64,000 bases of DNA from Dryobates pubescens (taxonomy: Eukaryota > Chordata > Aves > Piciformes > Picidae): assembly GCF_014839835.1 (NCBI RefSeq), contig NC_071612.1:52570309-52634308 (forward strand), in the 5' to 3' direction. The translations under genes and the position numbers were made by a program. Shown here piece by piece: positions 47,890 through 59,489 of this stretch; the stretch's first letter is position 1; every line of letters begins with the position of its first letter. The notes beneath the pieces are model-generated. The model was not told the origin of the DNA. It did no database searches and saw nothing but the letters and a program-made list of their open reading frames with translations.

Positions 47890-50800
47890 GTAAGCACGGT
47901 GCTGCTTGTCTTCGCCAGAGGTCCGGCTGGGAGTTCGGGCTGTCCCACAGGGCTTGGGTTGATTTTACCCAGAAATGCAAAGGAAAACGCAGTGTGGTAG
48001 CGAAGCGAGAAGCAGCGAGAGACTGCAGTTGGGAACCAGTAGTTTCGATTTGCTTGTGCGCTAACCCAGGTGCCTCCTGCTGCCATCGACTTCATCCCCC
48101 ACGTACAGGGGGCAAGGGGATATTACGGTGTCATCTACCAAGGCACCTCAGAAACTGGGGGAAGGGGAGTTTGTGTTTGTTGGGGGTTTTGCAGACTGGA
48201 AAAAAACCAAAACCCAACAACCAAACCAACCAAAAAAAAACCAAACCCACCCAAAACAAACACACTGATTCTGAGACTTTTGCATTTCTGGATCCATTTT
48301 CACATTCAGGAGGATGCTAGTTCTTCTAACAAAGCCAGCCACCCACAGGTATTTTGTTTATAGGCTCTCTGAGCTGATACAGGTAATTTAGGTCATAGAT
48401 AATTGCACATTTGAAAATGGGTGGCCTAACTTAGCAATTTTTTTGATAGACCCAAAATGTGTTCCTCTTTGCATGAATAAAACAACTGCCTGGCTTAATA
48501 GTTGATGGCCTGGTTGCAGTGGTGGTAGTTGTGATTTTTTTGCCCTGATAACTACCGTTGGGGCATAATAAACTTTTTATGCCCTATGCAGATAGAGTGC
48601 AGGGTGACATGTCATACAGCAGTTCTGCTGTGCAGTAACTGAAACAGCTGCAGGGCAGTGATGAAGAGAATAGGCATAAAAGTGTAAGCGCCACATTGAC
48701 TATTCCTTGAGCCAGATGTCAGTTTTTGCACTGATTGCCCTTCTGCTTCTCCTGTCACCAGTATGTGTCAGTTGGGAAAACAAGGGGGAAACAGTCTTTG
48801 CACTAGACTTACGATGTAAAACAGTGATACTATAGTGAAGTAAAGGACCAAAAAGTAGTGACAGTCTTAGTGTAAAACTTAGTTGTGGACAGTTTTCTAT
48901 TAACGTGAGGCATAAAAAATAGTGACTATCATACAGTTGCTTGTCAAACTGGAGTAGCAGCATTATAACTTACTTTGTGATTCTCTGTGAGGTGAGAGGT
49001 TAAACAGAAGACTGACAAAAACAATGGTTTGTCAAATAACTGTAGCCACTCTAGCAAAATGCTTTGCAGTTGAACCTAAAAACATTACTTGAGAACAGTG
49101 AAGGCAAGTTTGTGTGCAGATCCAGGAAAGCATTAAATGATGCTTTGAATCCGTGACCTTCATTTAATATGTTGTACAAATCATCCCATGGTGTGATTCT
49201 GGGTAACCACTGAAATGTTTATGGAGTGGATAAAGTTGTAGTAAGTCTTTCAACTGTCTTGCAGTTAACCTTCTTCAGCAGTCTGAAAAAAATGAGAATA
49301 ATAAATGAGAAGCTGATGAATGAAATCTCAAGTCAGCCAGATGATATGGAGGTGAGTTACAGATATTTTTATATATGTATATAAATGTCTTTGTTTCTGT
49401 TTTTGTGATAGGTTAATCACAACATGGAGCACCCTGGTGGTTCTTGTAGCATAGGTGTGCCTGAGCTTACTTAGGGAAGTGACTCTTATGTAGACATTGC
49501 TACTGCATTTCATCTCTTCTCATGCTTCTAGATGGTGCTGAACAGTGATGCAGAGGTAATTGCACTGGAATTTGGAGAAATTTTCAAAACTCTGGAAATG
49601 AAGAAGCAGCAGTTGCTGGAAGATGTTGAAAATCAAAAAAGTAAAAAAGAGAAAGAATTTCAGATTTGGAAGAAAATGAAGGAAACTCATAAGAAAACTA
49701 TTGAAAATTTTTTGAAGGATTGTGAAAAGCTTGTCCATGAGTGTGATCCTCAGCGTTTCCTGGAGGTGATGGTCTTTTTGTTATCATTTGATATTGGTAT
49801 AATGAACCTCAAATGTCATAGAGCCTTCTATATTGTGGATATGGTAATGACTGGATAAGGAAAAACAAACACAACAGATGACAAATACAGAATACAATTA
49901 TTTAACAGTTCATAACTGTTTTTTATGAATGAAAGACACTGTTATAATGTGTGCTATACTATGCTACCAGCTATGAAAGTAAGCTGTCTTGGTGCTGGGT
50001 GGGGAGTAATTTGCTAGTAATACCTTCAGAATTGTCATGTTTATTTGCTTTTTCGTATGTATTTTGAAATGCTTTGTGCATTGGGCATGTTCATTGCAGT
50101 TTTAGACTTGTAAGATGTTAAAAAGGGTTTCAGTAAAAGATTGGAGCCAGGTTTGTCTGCTCTGCAGAATGAAGTGCTGTGTTGGGGATACTTGAGCTAA
50201 GGCAATTGTACTGATTTTAAAACTTGCTGTAAACCTTGCACCAAGGTGTGCATGGAGATAAATCAACCTATTCAAAGCTACCTTAGATATTTCTGACATA
50301 TATGTACTGTGTAGTATATGCACTTTGTAGTATATGTACAAGATAACCCTGAGGGTCTTCCTCGTAGTATTTTAAGGAAACTAGTGAAAAACACTGTTTC
50401 TGATTCAGAGTGAAATGCTAGAGAAACCCAAGGCTCTTAATATTCTTCACTGTTGCTAAGGTAGTGTTGACCTTTGCATTTCGCTTACGTCAAGCACTGT
50501 GGCTGCAGTTGTGTGGAATTTAGGCAGATGGTAGATACATGGCAACATACTTAACTACTGAATTTTGTGTTCAACTTCAAGGCTTACACATTCCTAAGAA
50601 ACCACAGTGTATTGCAGTTTTCTGCAATGAGTCTTTTTGTTGCCTTCAGAGAAACGAGAAGCTAAAAAAGCACTTCAAGTCTGCCTAGGTTTCTGGTAAC
50701 AAATTGTTAAAGAAAATTTCACTTTTATCTGAAGTAAAAGCAGCTCCCTCTTTTGAAAGAAATATTCTGACACCAGGGATTAGTATGCTTTAAGCTTATC

Positions 50801-53800
50801 ACCTTTCCACCTGTGCTCCTTAACAGTGGAGAGCTCATCCAGTACAGTAAAATTACAAGGATTTTATAGAGAAGCAGCTAGTCTGTGATCTGGGCAACTT
50901 TTTACTTTTCATTACCCATTCTTTGGGAAGTGCAATTTGACTGATGCAGTACATTTCATATTGCCATTAGCTGTCTGATTTAAAACAAAAAGATACCTTA
51001 ACATCTTGAGAGTTAGAGCAGGGGCTTCCCTCACACAGAAATACAAATTTCAGTGCATACAAATACCTGAACACCTGAAATGGATTAGATAACCATGATT
51101 CAGGATTTGAATGAAGGGAACCTAGAAGAAAGCTGGGGAGGGATTTTTTTACAAGGGCTTGTAGTGACAGGACAAGGGGGAATGGCTTTAAGCTGGAAGA
51201 GGGCAGATTTAGACTGGATATTAGGAAGAAATTCTTTATAGTAAGGGTGCTGAGGTACTGGAACAAGTTGCCCAGAGAAGTTGTGGATGAAGGTGTTCAA
51301 GGCCAGGATGGACAGGGCTTTGATCAACCTGGTCTAGTGAATGGTGCCCCTGCATATGGCAGGAGTTTCGAACTAGATCATCTTTAAGGTCCCTTCCAAC
51401 TCAAACAATTCTATGGTTTGGCTCTGAAGGAGTTCCTTCTGTCTATAATGCAAAATATTAAAGGATAAAACATTGTCCTAGACATGCTTGCTTTTCCTAC
51501 ACCCCATCCCCATTCCACTCACCCCCATTAAACTTTTTACTTTTAACAGGTCTGTCTCACAGAGTGTTAGGGGCTGGAAGGGACCTCAAAAGATAATCTA
51601 GTCCAAACTTCCTGCCAGAGTTCCTATAGTCCTGTGAAATAAAGATAAGGACTGCAGTCTCTGAAGTAGTTTGATAAAGTATTCATCTCCTTCCTTTGAG
51701 AGTTGGAGGAAGTCATATCTTACAAATTCTTGTTTTATTTATAGGTGGCCTGTGGCTTGAATACAAGGTATATATATTTTTTTTTCATGCTTTGTTAATT
51801 CCATAGTGTAATTTTAAGATTTAAAAAGTAAGAAAGTAGTTTGAATATGGTCAGATACAGCAACTTAAAAATATCAGCCAGTAACTAGAACATAATGCTT
51901 TCACTTTTTCTCAATGCTCCATATTCCAAATATTCGTAAATATGTCAAGTATTTTAGTGAGGTACTGTCTGGCACTAGAGGTAATGAATCTTCTGAATTG
52001 GCTTCCTGAAAAGAACAGAGTATAGGAATTCATTAATAGGTAATGATTGGATACTTTTAGGTATCTTATTTAACCTCAGGAATGCTGAAGCATGCCTGGA
52101 GTTTTTTACAGAAATGATGTAAATCTTCTTATATATGGAGATTCTTCAGTGCCTCCATTTTTGTTTGCAGTGCACGTACACTACATACTTCTTTCTAAAG
52201 GTTCATAATTATGTTTCCTGTCACTTCTTAAGCAGATTTTAAGAAAGAATATTGGAAATGGAGTTCTTTTAAAGTATGTGGTGGTTGAGACTAACATTAG
52301 TAATGCCCTGTGAAGAAATAATAATTCACCACTAAGAAAAGTGGTGGCAGTAGTGTGTTAATCTTTTTGCTGAACTGTGGGCACTACTTGCAGTTTTCTT
52401 TGTGTATGAAACCTAATTTCAAGTTAATTGTCAAATAAGTTTTAAGGGAAAAAATACCTAGGAACCTTGACTTCTTACCAAAGACTTGTTCTGATTTCTT
52501 CTCCATCTTGGTGATTTCTTTTTAAAATAAGGGGTTTGTATTAGGCAGGTGTCATTTAGTTGTTGGTATGTGAACCTGAAGTGTTTGTTCGTGTGTTTGT
52601 TTTTCCCTTTTCCAGAATGAAAACTCAGCTTGACCTGATGAGTATAGCATCCAGCTATGAAAAATCACCAGTGTATACTCAAAAGAAGATCGATATCAAA
52701 CCTGTGGTTAATGAAATCTTGGCTTTGAAGTTCATGTCCATTAATGAAGGTACTGTTAAAGGTACGGAAGAGGGACAAGACTGAGGAAGTAATTTCAGAA
52801 ATCTGCAGCTTGTGAAGCAGGTTGCTCCTGTGCAGCCTGCATTACAAAAGTGTGCAGAAAGCATCGGAGCAAATTAGTGGATGATAAATTCATCCAAGAG
52901 CTCTACAATGCATTTAATGAATGTGCTTGTTCTAGAAAATCTCTAGGCTTTATTTCTGGAACCTGGGGGGAGTATTGGTATCATTTTCCAACAGAACCAG
53001 TATTGCTACTGTTACAAATGTTTATTGTTGTATGATATGGGTGTTAGTTGTAGAATAATATGAAGGTCAGCTGTGCTCAAGAACCTTTCATTATTTTCCA
53101 TACTTAATATGCTCCTTATCAGTGTTGTATTCTTTCTGCTAGATCTACCTTCTGGAGGAAATGACAATTCAACAAAAATTGCTCTCTTTAAAAATAACAT
53201 AAAGCAATGGCAAGTGCAGAAGAATATGCCCAATGCATTTCTTGTAAGTTACTGAGTATGGAACTACAACACTGCACTATTTTTGTTTATTTTGTCTTAC
53301 CAAACGGTCTGTAACATCTGCTGCAAAACATTTTTCAGCCTGTAGCAGGACAGGAGGAAGTGCTCACAGATGGCAGCAGGATCTGTACCCGCCTAATGTC
53401 GATATCAGAAATGTCAGCATTTCAAAATATGAGTCATGAGGTATGACTGAACATCTGTATTAAGTATGGCTAAGTTACTATTTGTTATGACACAACTTTC
53501 TAAATAAACTTTTATATTTTCCAGTTTTCCTACTAGAAATTTACCTTTCCATTTTTAGAATGTAAATTGGACTAGACTATTAAAACTGTTACGATTTTGC
53601 TCTTCTGTTTTATTCAGAAAGCTGGAACTTAGTCTTGGTACTGACTTCAAATGCATATATTTTCATGTGACTTTTGGAGACATATTTGTAGCTTTCTAAT
53701 CTTTATAAGCTTCTCTATCTCCTATTTGGAGAGGGAGTTATCTGCTGAAGATGATAGAACTCTTCTAAGACTACCTAAATTCCTAATAATTTGACATGAA

Positions 53801-56173
53801 ACTGGATCCAGTCTCTTTCGTTGTTGCTGTTTTGTTTTCTATGATCACTAGACACAACTAGATTTTTTCACTAGATAGAACTAGATATAGTAGCAGTTCC
53901 ACCTGAGTGGCTGAGTGAGTATTGTTCTGTACAGAATGATTCTAGTTACAGTTATGAAGCATGGCTGGTGGTGAATCTATAACATGTGTTCTGAGAATAC
54001 CAATGACAGATGATTGAATGAAAAAATTGCTTAGGTCCTTTAAATACAGACTTTCCTTTCACTGTATTTTGGGGACCATCTATTTTCTGTTCCCATTGAG
54101 AATACAATTGATGTGGTTCTTGTATCTGTATTGTATTCTGGCAGTGACTTTAAACACCTTCTTCTATAGTCTCCCATTTCAAAACCTACTCTGTCATCAT
54201 GGTTCCTTGTGTATCTTGTTCAATTGTTTTAAAGAACTTTTACCCATAATGACCAGTGTTCTGTTGCCTTCTAGCAGCAATGGAAAAATAACATCATAAA
54301 TGCTATGCAATATACAAAAACTTCTGTAAGTCTTACAACTGTTTGTAAGTTTTGTAACTGATGAATCCACAGATGCTGTTTTACTTAACAGGATTCTTTG
54401 CTCTAATTGTAGGAGTTACGTTACAAATACTATATGGAACGGCAGAAGCTCACCAGTGAGTTCAAGACGCAAACTTCATGTGCCAACAAAAAGTACAAGT
54501 TTGTGACTACTGAGGCTTTGAAGTACAGGTCCTTAGGAACTTTTCTGGTATCTTCACCTGCTGAAGCAAATAACACAGATACAGTAAAAACGGGTCCCCT
54601 GCAAAGAGCAGGTGGCTTTTCTGGAACCAATAATCACAGTATCCCATCCACAAATACGAATGTTTTTGAAACAAATGGTGACTTAAAGTTGTTTCATGAG
54701 AGGTGTTCCCAGGAAGTAACCACTCTAGCCTCATCAGAAAATTCAAAAGACTTAGTAATTAAAGAAAAAACACCAATTCAGGCATCAGCAGTTACTGTTA
54801 CTAATGAAATGGCCAGAAATTCTAGTGCTTCATTTGGCTTAAACCCAGCAGCATCAGTGGCTGTTACTGTTTCAAATTCAGAAATTCTGGATGTTTCTGG
54901 AGAGAGACTTTCTGCTTCACCTTTTGCTTTCAGTGCATGTAACAATTCATTACCCAGATTTATGAAAGATGCAGGTGCATTTTCCTTTAAAAAGAAAGAC
55001 AGGAAATATGTTTTCCCTCAGTTTTATCTGGGAAAATGTGATCGTGCAGATAAAACCAATAACCAGGATGGAAACAGTTTTAGAAAGCATGGTCCTGTAA
55101 GCAAACCCACGGCTTCTGATGCTTCTACCAGTTTCAATTTAGACTCGGCAGAAAGTGAGAAGCCAGCTATTCCATTTCTCTTTGGCAATGCTGAAAGAGA
55201 TTGTTTTCCAAGATTGGGAGTCAGCAATTCATTTAAAGTTTTACCATTTTCCTCATTTTTTAGCCAATCCAGAAAGCCATCTGACAAAAGTACATCATCT
55301 CACATAAGTGATGAAACATCTTCTGCAACAGAAACTGGAGAACATCATACACAGAAACCATCTGTTTCATGGGAACAAAAAGGTGGTACCTCAGAATCCA
55401 TCACAACTTGCAGTGCTTCAGAAACCACCGCGGCGTCTGGGGTGAATGATGTCTCTGATTCCTCACTTGTCCCCAGTAACTGTGTGTTCTCCTTCAATAG
55501 TAACTGTTTGCAGTTTGCTTCACCAGTATTTTCGTTTGGAAGTATTGTCAGAAATACTGCTGATTCACTAACTTCCTCCGTGTGTTTGTCAGGAAATGCT
55601 ACTGAAAAAATGGAAAAAGAGAAAGTGACATCTCTGAACAAAACACCTTTATGTCTAGGGAAGTTTGCACCTTCAGAGTGTTCAGAGTCTGCTTCTAGAC
55701 ATAGTCATCCAGAATGTGAAGGATCTTTCCTGCATGTGAACTTGCCTAAGAAAATGGGAAGCGCAGAAATGCCTGCTAGCAGTAATTCTTCTTGTAGTCA
55801 GCCTTTATGTTCCATCATCTTTCCTGTTAAATGTGAGACTGCATCTTCTACTCAACTTAATACAGCAACAAAACAAGAAATAAAAGATGAAGAAAGTGAA
55901 ACTGTTGCTGAAAATGCTTCCTGTCCTAAGAGGGAAGAACCTGAGTCTGTACAGTTTCAGAATGCAGCTTGTTCTGTATCTGGCACGTGCAATGATCTAT
56001 GTTCTGGAGGTTCTGTGCTTAAGGTAAAGGAAGCAGGAGGAATGTCAAGTGACAGTGATTCTGACACTGAAGAGCTAAGTCAAACATCTGTCTCTACTGA
56101 TACCAGTAGTTCATCAGAATATTTTTCTGTTGCTGAAGACAAAGTATCTCCTAGAACAAAAACAGAAACATAA
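47350..56173 (+). CDS. TRIM-like RING, B-box, coiled-coil protein with FxFG tail (8 coding exons)
   Basis: Probable RING-type E3 ubiquitin ligase of the TRIM (RBCC) family. Exons: 47350-47889, 49265-49351, 49532-49765, 51745-51767, 52616-52749, 53143-53243, 53339-53440, 54413-56173; 2982 nt, 993 aa, all phases closing. RING at residues 7-76 (C7, C10, C23, H25, C28, C31, C73, C76; a long Gly-rich loop sits before C73). B-box at 134-167 (C134, H137, C146, C149, C154, C157, H162, H167). Exons 2-3 (181-287) are a Lys/Glu-rich coiled coil. Exon 4 is the 23-nt microexon typical of TRIM genes, after a 234-nt exon. From residue 408 the tail is one exon, rich in Ser and Thr, with FLFG and FSFG motifs and an acidic SDSDSDTEE near the end. 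No SPRY, NHL or membrane segment is seen. The RING-to-B-box part resembles TRIM59/TRIM13, which end in a membrane segment instead. No orthologue was named with confidence. The ATG at 47350 is the first one in frame after the stop at 47317. Confidence 0.88.
47890..49264 (+). other. intron 1 of the TRIM-like gene
   Basis: Holds a C/A-rich tract at about 48203-48262. Otherwise no gene or element recognised. Confidence 0.75.
49265..49351 (+). CDS. TRIM-like gene exon 2: coiled coil
   Basis: 29 codons ([20 protein letters not shown]...). Acceptor ttgcag, donor gtgagt. Confidence 0.93.
49532..49765 (+). CDS. TRIM-like gene exon 3: coiled coil
   Basis: 234 nt, the usual length class for this TRIM exon. 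Strong Lys/Glu heptad-like stretch ([19 protein letters not shown] and following) then [15 protein letters not shown]. Donor gtgatg. Confidence 0.95.
51108..51417 (+). mobile_element. CR1 LINE 3' end, plus strand
   Basis: Plus-strand CR1: gtgacaggacaagggggaat, gaaattctttatagtaaggg, agaagttgtggatgaag and the end 'ggtcccttccaactcaaaca' then attctatg. Old and diverged. Confidence 0.85.
51552..51625 (-). mobile_element. CR1 LINE 3' tip, minus strand
   Basis: Plus strand ggctggaagggacctcaaaa then ctagtccaaacttcctgcca, the CR1 3' UTR in reverse. Confidence 0.7.
51745..51767 (+). CDS. TRIM-like gene exon 4: 23-nt microexon
   Basis: Encodes VACGLNT plus the first two bases of Arg. Acceptor tatag, donor gtatat. 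A 23-nt exon at this place is a hallmark of many TRIM genes, which supports calling such a short exon. Confidence 0.85.
51768..52615 (+). other. intron 4 of the TRIM-like gene
   Basis: AT-rich; nothing recognised. Confidence 0.7.
52616..52749 (+). CDS. TRIM-like gene exon 5
   Basis: Encodes [20 protein letters not shown] and [15 protein letters not shown]. Acceptor ttccag, donor gtactg, ends in phase 1. Confidence 0.92.
53143..53243 (+). CDS. TRIM-like gene exon 6
   Basis: Encodes [19 protein letters not shown] and [14 protein letters not shown]. Acceptor tgctag, donor gtaagt. Confidence 0.9.
53339..53440 (+). CDS. TRIM-like gene exon 7
   Basis: 34 codons ([20 protein letters not shown]...). 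Acceptor ttcag, donor gtatga. Confidence 0.88.
53441..54412 (+). other. intron 7 of the TRIM-like gene
   Basis: AT-rich, with no gene or repeat recognised. Confidence 0.7.
54413..56173 (+). CDS. TRIM-like gene exon 8: large FxFG tail
   Basis: 586 codons plus stop, the last exon. Acceptor ttgtag. Starts [15 protein letters not shown], then a low-complexity Ser/Thr-rich region. FLFG (55175-55186) and FSFG (55529-55540) are nucleoporin-type FxFG motifs, with one extra SFG near 54828; further F-rich segments are degenerate. The end has acidic [14 protein letters not shown] and [11 protein letters not shown], likely phosphorylation sites. No domain of known fold seen. Confidence 0.95.
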   Translation, partial: ELRYKYYMERQKLTSEFKTQTSCANKKYKFVTTEALKYRSLGTFLVSSPAEANNTDTVKTGPLQRAGGFSGTNNHSIPSTNTNVFETNGDLKLFHERCSQEVTTLASSENSKDLVIKEKTPIQASAVTVTNEMARNSSASFGLNPAASVAVTVSNSEILDVSGERLSASPFAFSACNNSLPRFMKDAGAFSFKKKDRKYVFPQFYLGKCDRADKTNNQDGNSFRKHGPVSKPTASDASTSFNLDSAESEKPAIPFLFGNAERDCFPRLGVSNSFKVLPFSSFFSQSRKPSDKSTSSHISDETSSATETGEHHTQKPSVSWEQKGGTSESITTCSASETTAASGVNDVSDSSLVPSNCVFSFNSNCLQFASPVFSFGSIVRNTADSLTSSVCLSGNATEKMEKEKVTSLNKTPLCLGKFAPSECSESASRHSHPECEGSFLHVNLPKKMGSAEMPASSNSSCSQPLCSIIFPVKCETASSTQLNTATKQEIKDEESETVAENASCPKREEPESVQFQNAACSVSGTCNDLCSGGSVLKVKEAGGMSSDSDSDTEELSQTSVSTDTSSSSEYFSVAEDKVSPRTKTET

Positions 56174-58256
56174 AGAGAGTGAAATGGAAGATATCTGTGA
56201 CTTTAGAACTATTCTCCCTGATTCTTGCCAATTGAAATATTTTTGTGTTAGAAACAACTGCTTATCAGTGAGTAAAATGTACTAAAGTGATTTTATAATG
56301 CAAACCCAAAAGGAAAAAACAACCAAAAATGTCATATCTTGTTAAAGACTGAAGTATGACCATGTATACTGTATCTTTAAGAACGCTGTCCTGAGATGTG
56401 CCACTGCAGTATGTGTGGGTAATGGGGGCCTGAGGTGTCTGGGAAAGCAGGTTCAGTGAAGCTTCAGAAACAGGAAGCAGTATTGCTCTACTGGTACTGC
56501 ACAGCAGCACCAGTGGTAGGGTTAAATCAGTCAGACAACAGCATTCACTGCACATGCAGACAGAGAAGGAGGACAGCTGTGGGGAACAAAAGGATGTTAA
56601 AGGGTGTTGCAGAAAATTGGTTTTCAAATATCTGTTTGGCTGTTTTCTTTTTCTATGATTCCAGTGTAATTCCAGTCATTTCTCTTCTGCTTTTGAAATT
56701 GAAACACCACATCAATGTTCTTGTTATACACAGTAGAAGGGTGTCAGCTGCCTTTATGAAATTCTGCCTTTATGACAAGTAACCATCATTATAACTGATA
56801 CTTGGTTCCTTTTGGCAACAGTTTGGGCGTCAGTGGACAGGAATTAACGTGCTGTTTTGATGAAAGCATTAGGAGAGTCTAGTTTTTAAAACAAAACAAA
56901 AAAAAAATCCCCTTTTAAAACTTGTGTAACAGGAAAACAGCACCCTGCACTCTTAAGTATTAATGATCCAAAAGTCATTGACTATGAAATTTAATACAAA
57001 GTGAGGATAAAAAAACATCTTCTCTAATTATTTTGTTGCATCCAAGAGATTCTCTAGCTATTAGAATATGCAGACAGTAATACTATTGGAGATTACAGCG
57101 CTGTTTGGGTTAGTATCCATGCTCCAGCAAGAGCTGGTGCCAGATCTTAACTCAATCCTGCATTAGAGTAAACTGCCAGGTGTTAGATCAAAATGCATAA
57201 TGTTTAATATTCCCACTGGCAACTACCCAGCCATCTTTTAAAAAAAAATAATTAAAAATTCCAACTGCTCTTGGCAAGTTCCTCAAAATAAATACATTTG
57301 AAAAATCTCTGGAAGGCTTACTAACGCACTTATTGTGATGATACTTAGAAATGCTGTTCTTGGTTTAGGAAGCATTGACCAAATTTTAATTTGGTTTGCA
57401 TTAAATTCTTTGCTCCAGTTTTTCTGTGGGAATGCATTCCTTTATTAAATGTGCTGAAAAATAGTTTCTGGAGTCTATAAAACTTATTCCTCCTCCCTTC
57501 ACGTCTGCATTATAGCGAGGAAGGTGGTGGAAATTCTCTTTGTTATTAGTTTTATGGTTCTTTATGTTCATCTCTTAAGTTTTACTGTATTTCATGTTTT
57601 TCCTAAGAATTACTCTTTATTTCTATATATGTCCTGCAGATGCAGAAGAGAAGTGTTAAAAAGGGTATAAAGTTACATTATTGAAGGACAAAAGCTGAAC
57701 GTGATGGTAATGGCAAAGAGTAGAGGCAGGGGTAGAGGCTGGTCTTGCAATAAGGACAGCAAGAGACATGGAATAAGTTGGGACACCAAGCACCCATAAA
57801 ACTTGCTGCCAGAGGATTGTAGAAAATGTTTTCTGCTACAGTGACAAAAAAAATAGGAAGAAAAAAAAAAGGTAGTTCTTACGAGCTAGGCTAATAAACA
57901 CTATTTAATTTCTTTAAATTGCTTATTTTCAGTGTATCTTCTGTTAATTTCTCTTACAGTGTTTCACAAGTGTTTGATAAAGTTACTCTGTCTTTTAGTG
58001 AAAAGATGCTATTGTAGAATAACAAAGCAAATAAACAGAGTGTAATGCACTGGTTTTGAAAGCAGAAACTGTTGGTGTGTGGGTTCAATATAGCTGCTTT
58101 TCAAGCAGGGCAAGTTACTGTCCAAATGCATTATAGTTCAGCATTGAGGTTTTACAAGGAAGATGAAGGGCAAGCAAGACATTTTATTTACAGTAAGTCA
58201 TCTCCTGGGTTAACGCAGCCACCTCACTGTCCCCCTCTCCCCATGCAGTCGCGAGG
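56174..58256. other. 3' flank of the TRIM-like gene
   Basis: Expected to hold its 3' UTR. Candidate poly(A) signals aataaa are at 57287-57292 and 58030-58035; none is close to the stop, so the UTR length is unknown. No other gene seen. Confidence 0.5.
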
Positions 58257-58640
58257 GAAAGTAACACAAACAAATTCTGGGTTGCAATAAGGAGTTTAAT
58301 GATCCCATACAATGTACAGTTACTTTAGCTTAATTTTTCAGAAAAGCACAGCAAAATGCAGAAGCAACAACAGAAGCCAGTGACTTCCCCCCGTGCCTCT
58401 CAGCTGCAGCCAGCCCAGCAGGAAAAGACCAACACTAAATCTGGAGACCAGAAGCAGCAACCGGAACAGGAAGCCTCTTGTGTTGCAATTTGAACGTCAA
58501 GGCCCATAACACTTTGCTCCAGCCAGCACTTTAATTTGAAGCTGACATGACAGCAGCAGATTCAACTCAATGACCGTGACTGTCACAGATAAATTAGTCT
58601 ACCCATACTTCCCGATGTTTTTGCAAGTTGATTCCTTGGT
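58257..58640 (-). repeat. LTR-like dispersed repeat, copy B
   Basis: Reverse complement of the repeat at 42122-42524. It lies downstream of the DDX60 stop on the minus strand, so it could contribute to the DDX60 3' UTR. Ends not determined; no coding part. Confidence 0.7.
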
Positions 58641-59386
58641 GTGCCAGTCACTTGGTCATCATTCATTATTGACTCCTTACTTAAAGCCAAAGCAGGATTG
58701 AGGTGCTTTCCCCATGTTACTTAAAATGACATGTTGACTACTGTTACTAACACTTTAAAACACATTGCAGCCTTCAGCATACAAAATTAGTACCCTATGA
58801 TGACCTGCTAACTTTGCAATTCTACATAGGATTGCAACATTCTATTACTAAAACTGCATTACACTGACAAAATCCTGTTTGTTTATTGTATTAAAAAATT
58901 TGTAGCCCAAAGCTGCAGAACAGTTTAAAAACTCCTATAATGGTTCATGAAGGCACTGCTAGCTTAATAGTAACTTTGGAAAATAATTAGAACAATGTGA
59001 TTATAATTGCCAAAGTGATTGCTGAATAACCTTCTGAAATATAGCGGTGTTGTCTACTGAGAGACTGATTTTTCCAGGTGCCACAACTGTTAACATTTGT
59101 TCCATATTTGAAAGCTGTGTTGACATGCATATCACTACCTAAAAAAAAGAAAACGGGGGAGGGGGGGAGTGCAATTGAAAGACATGTGAAGTTATCTAGT
59201 TTTGAAATCTCTCAGAAATAGTTATTTGGATTAGAGCCACTAAAATGACAAAAAGTGACATTTAATTTTCTAAAGTAAACTATTACTGATATTGGATGAA
59301 ACATTTTAGAACTCAGACGTAGTCACTGTAACTTAAAAGGCAGCTGATTGGTGTGGTAAGAGTGTTTATTTTGTACTGCTGCTTCT

Positions 59387-59489
59387 TCAGGTAGCACACT
59401 TCAGTTTCTCTTCATAGATTTCGCCCAGTTGTTTAAATGCCAGCAGAACGTTATCATTTGGATCATCACACAGTTCACTCAGTGATGTT
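59387..59489 (-). CDS. DDX60: DDX60 last coding exon
   Basis: Encodes TSLSELCDDPNDNVLLAFKQ and LGEIYEEKLKCAT, then TGA. An AATAAA on the minus strand lies at 59365-59370, unusually near the stop; more distal sites may be used. Confidence 0.94.

Larger units (their letters stand above)
49766..51744 (+). other. intron 3 of the TRIM-like gene
   Basis: Contains two CR1 pieces, described separately; the rest is unremarkable. Confidence 0.75.
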
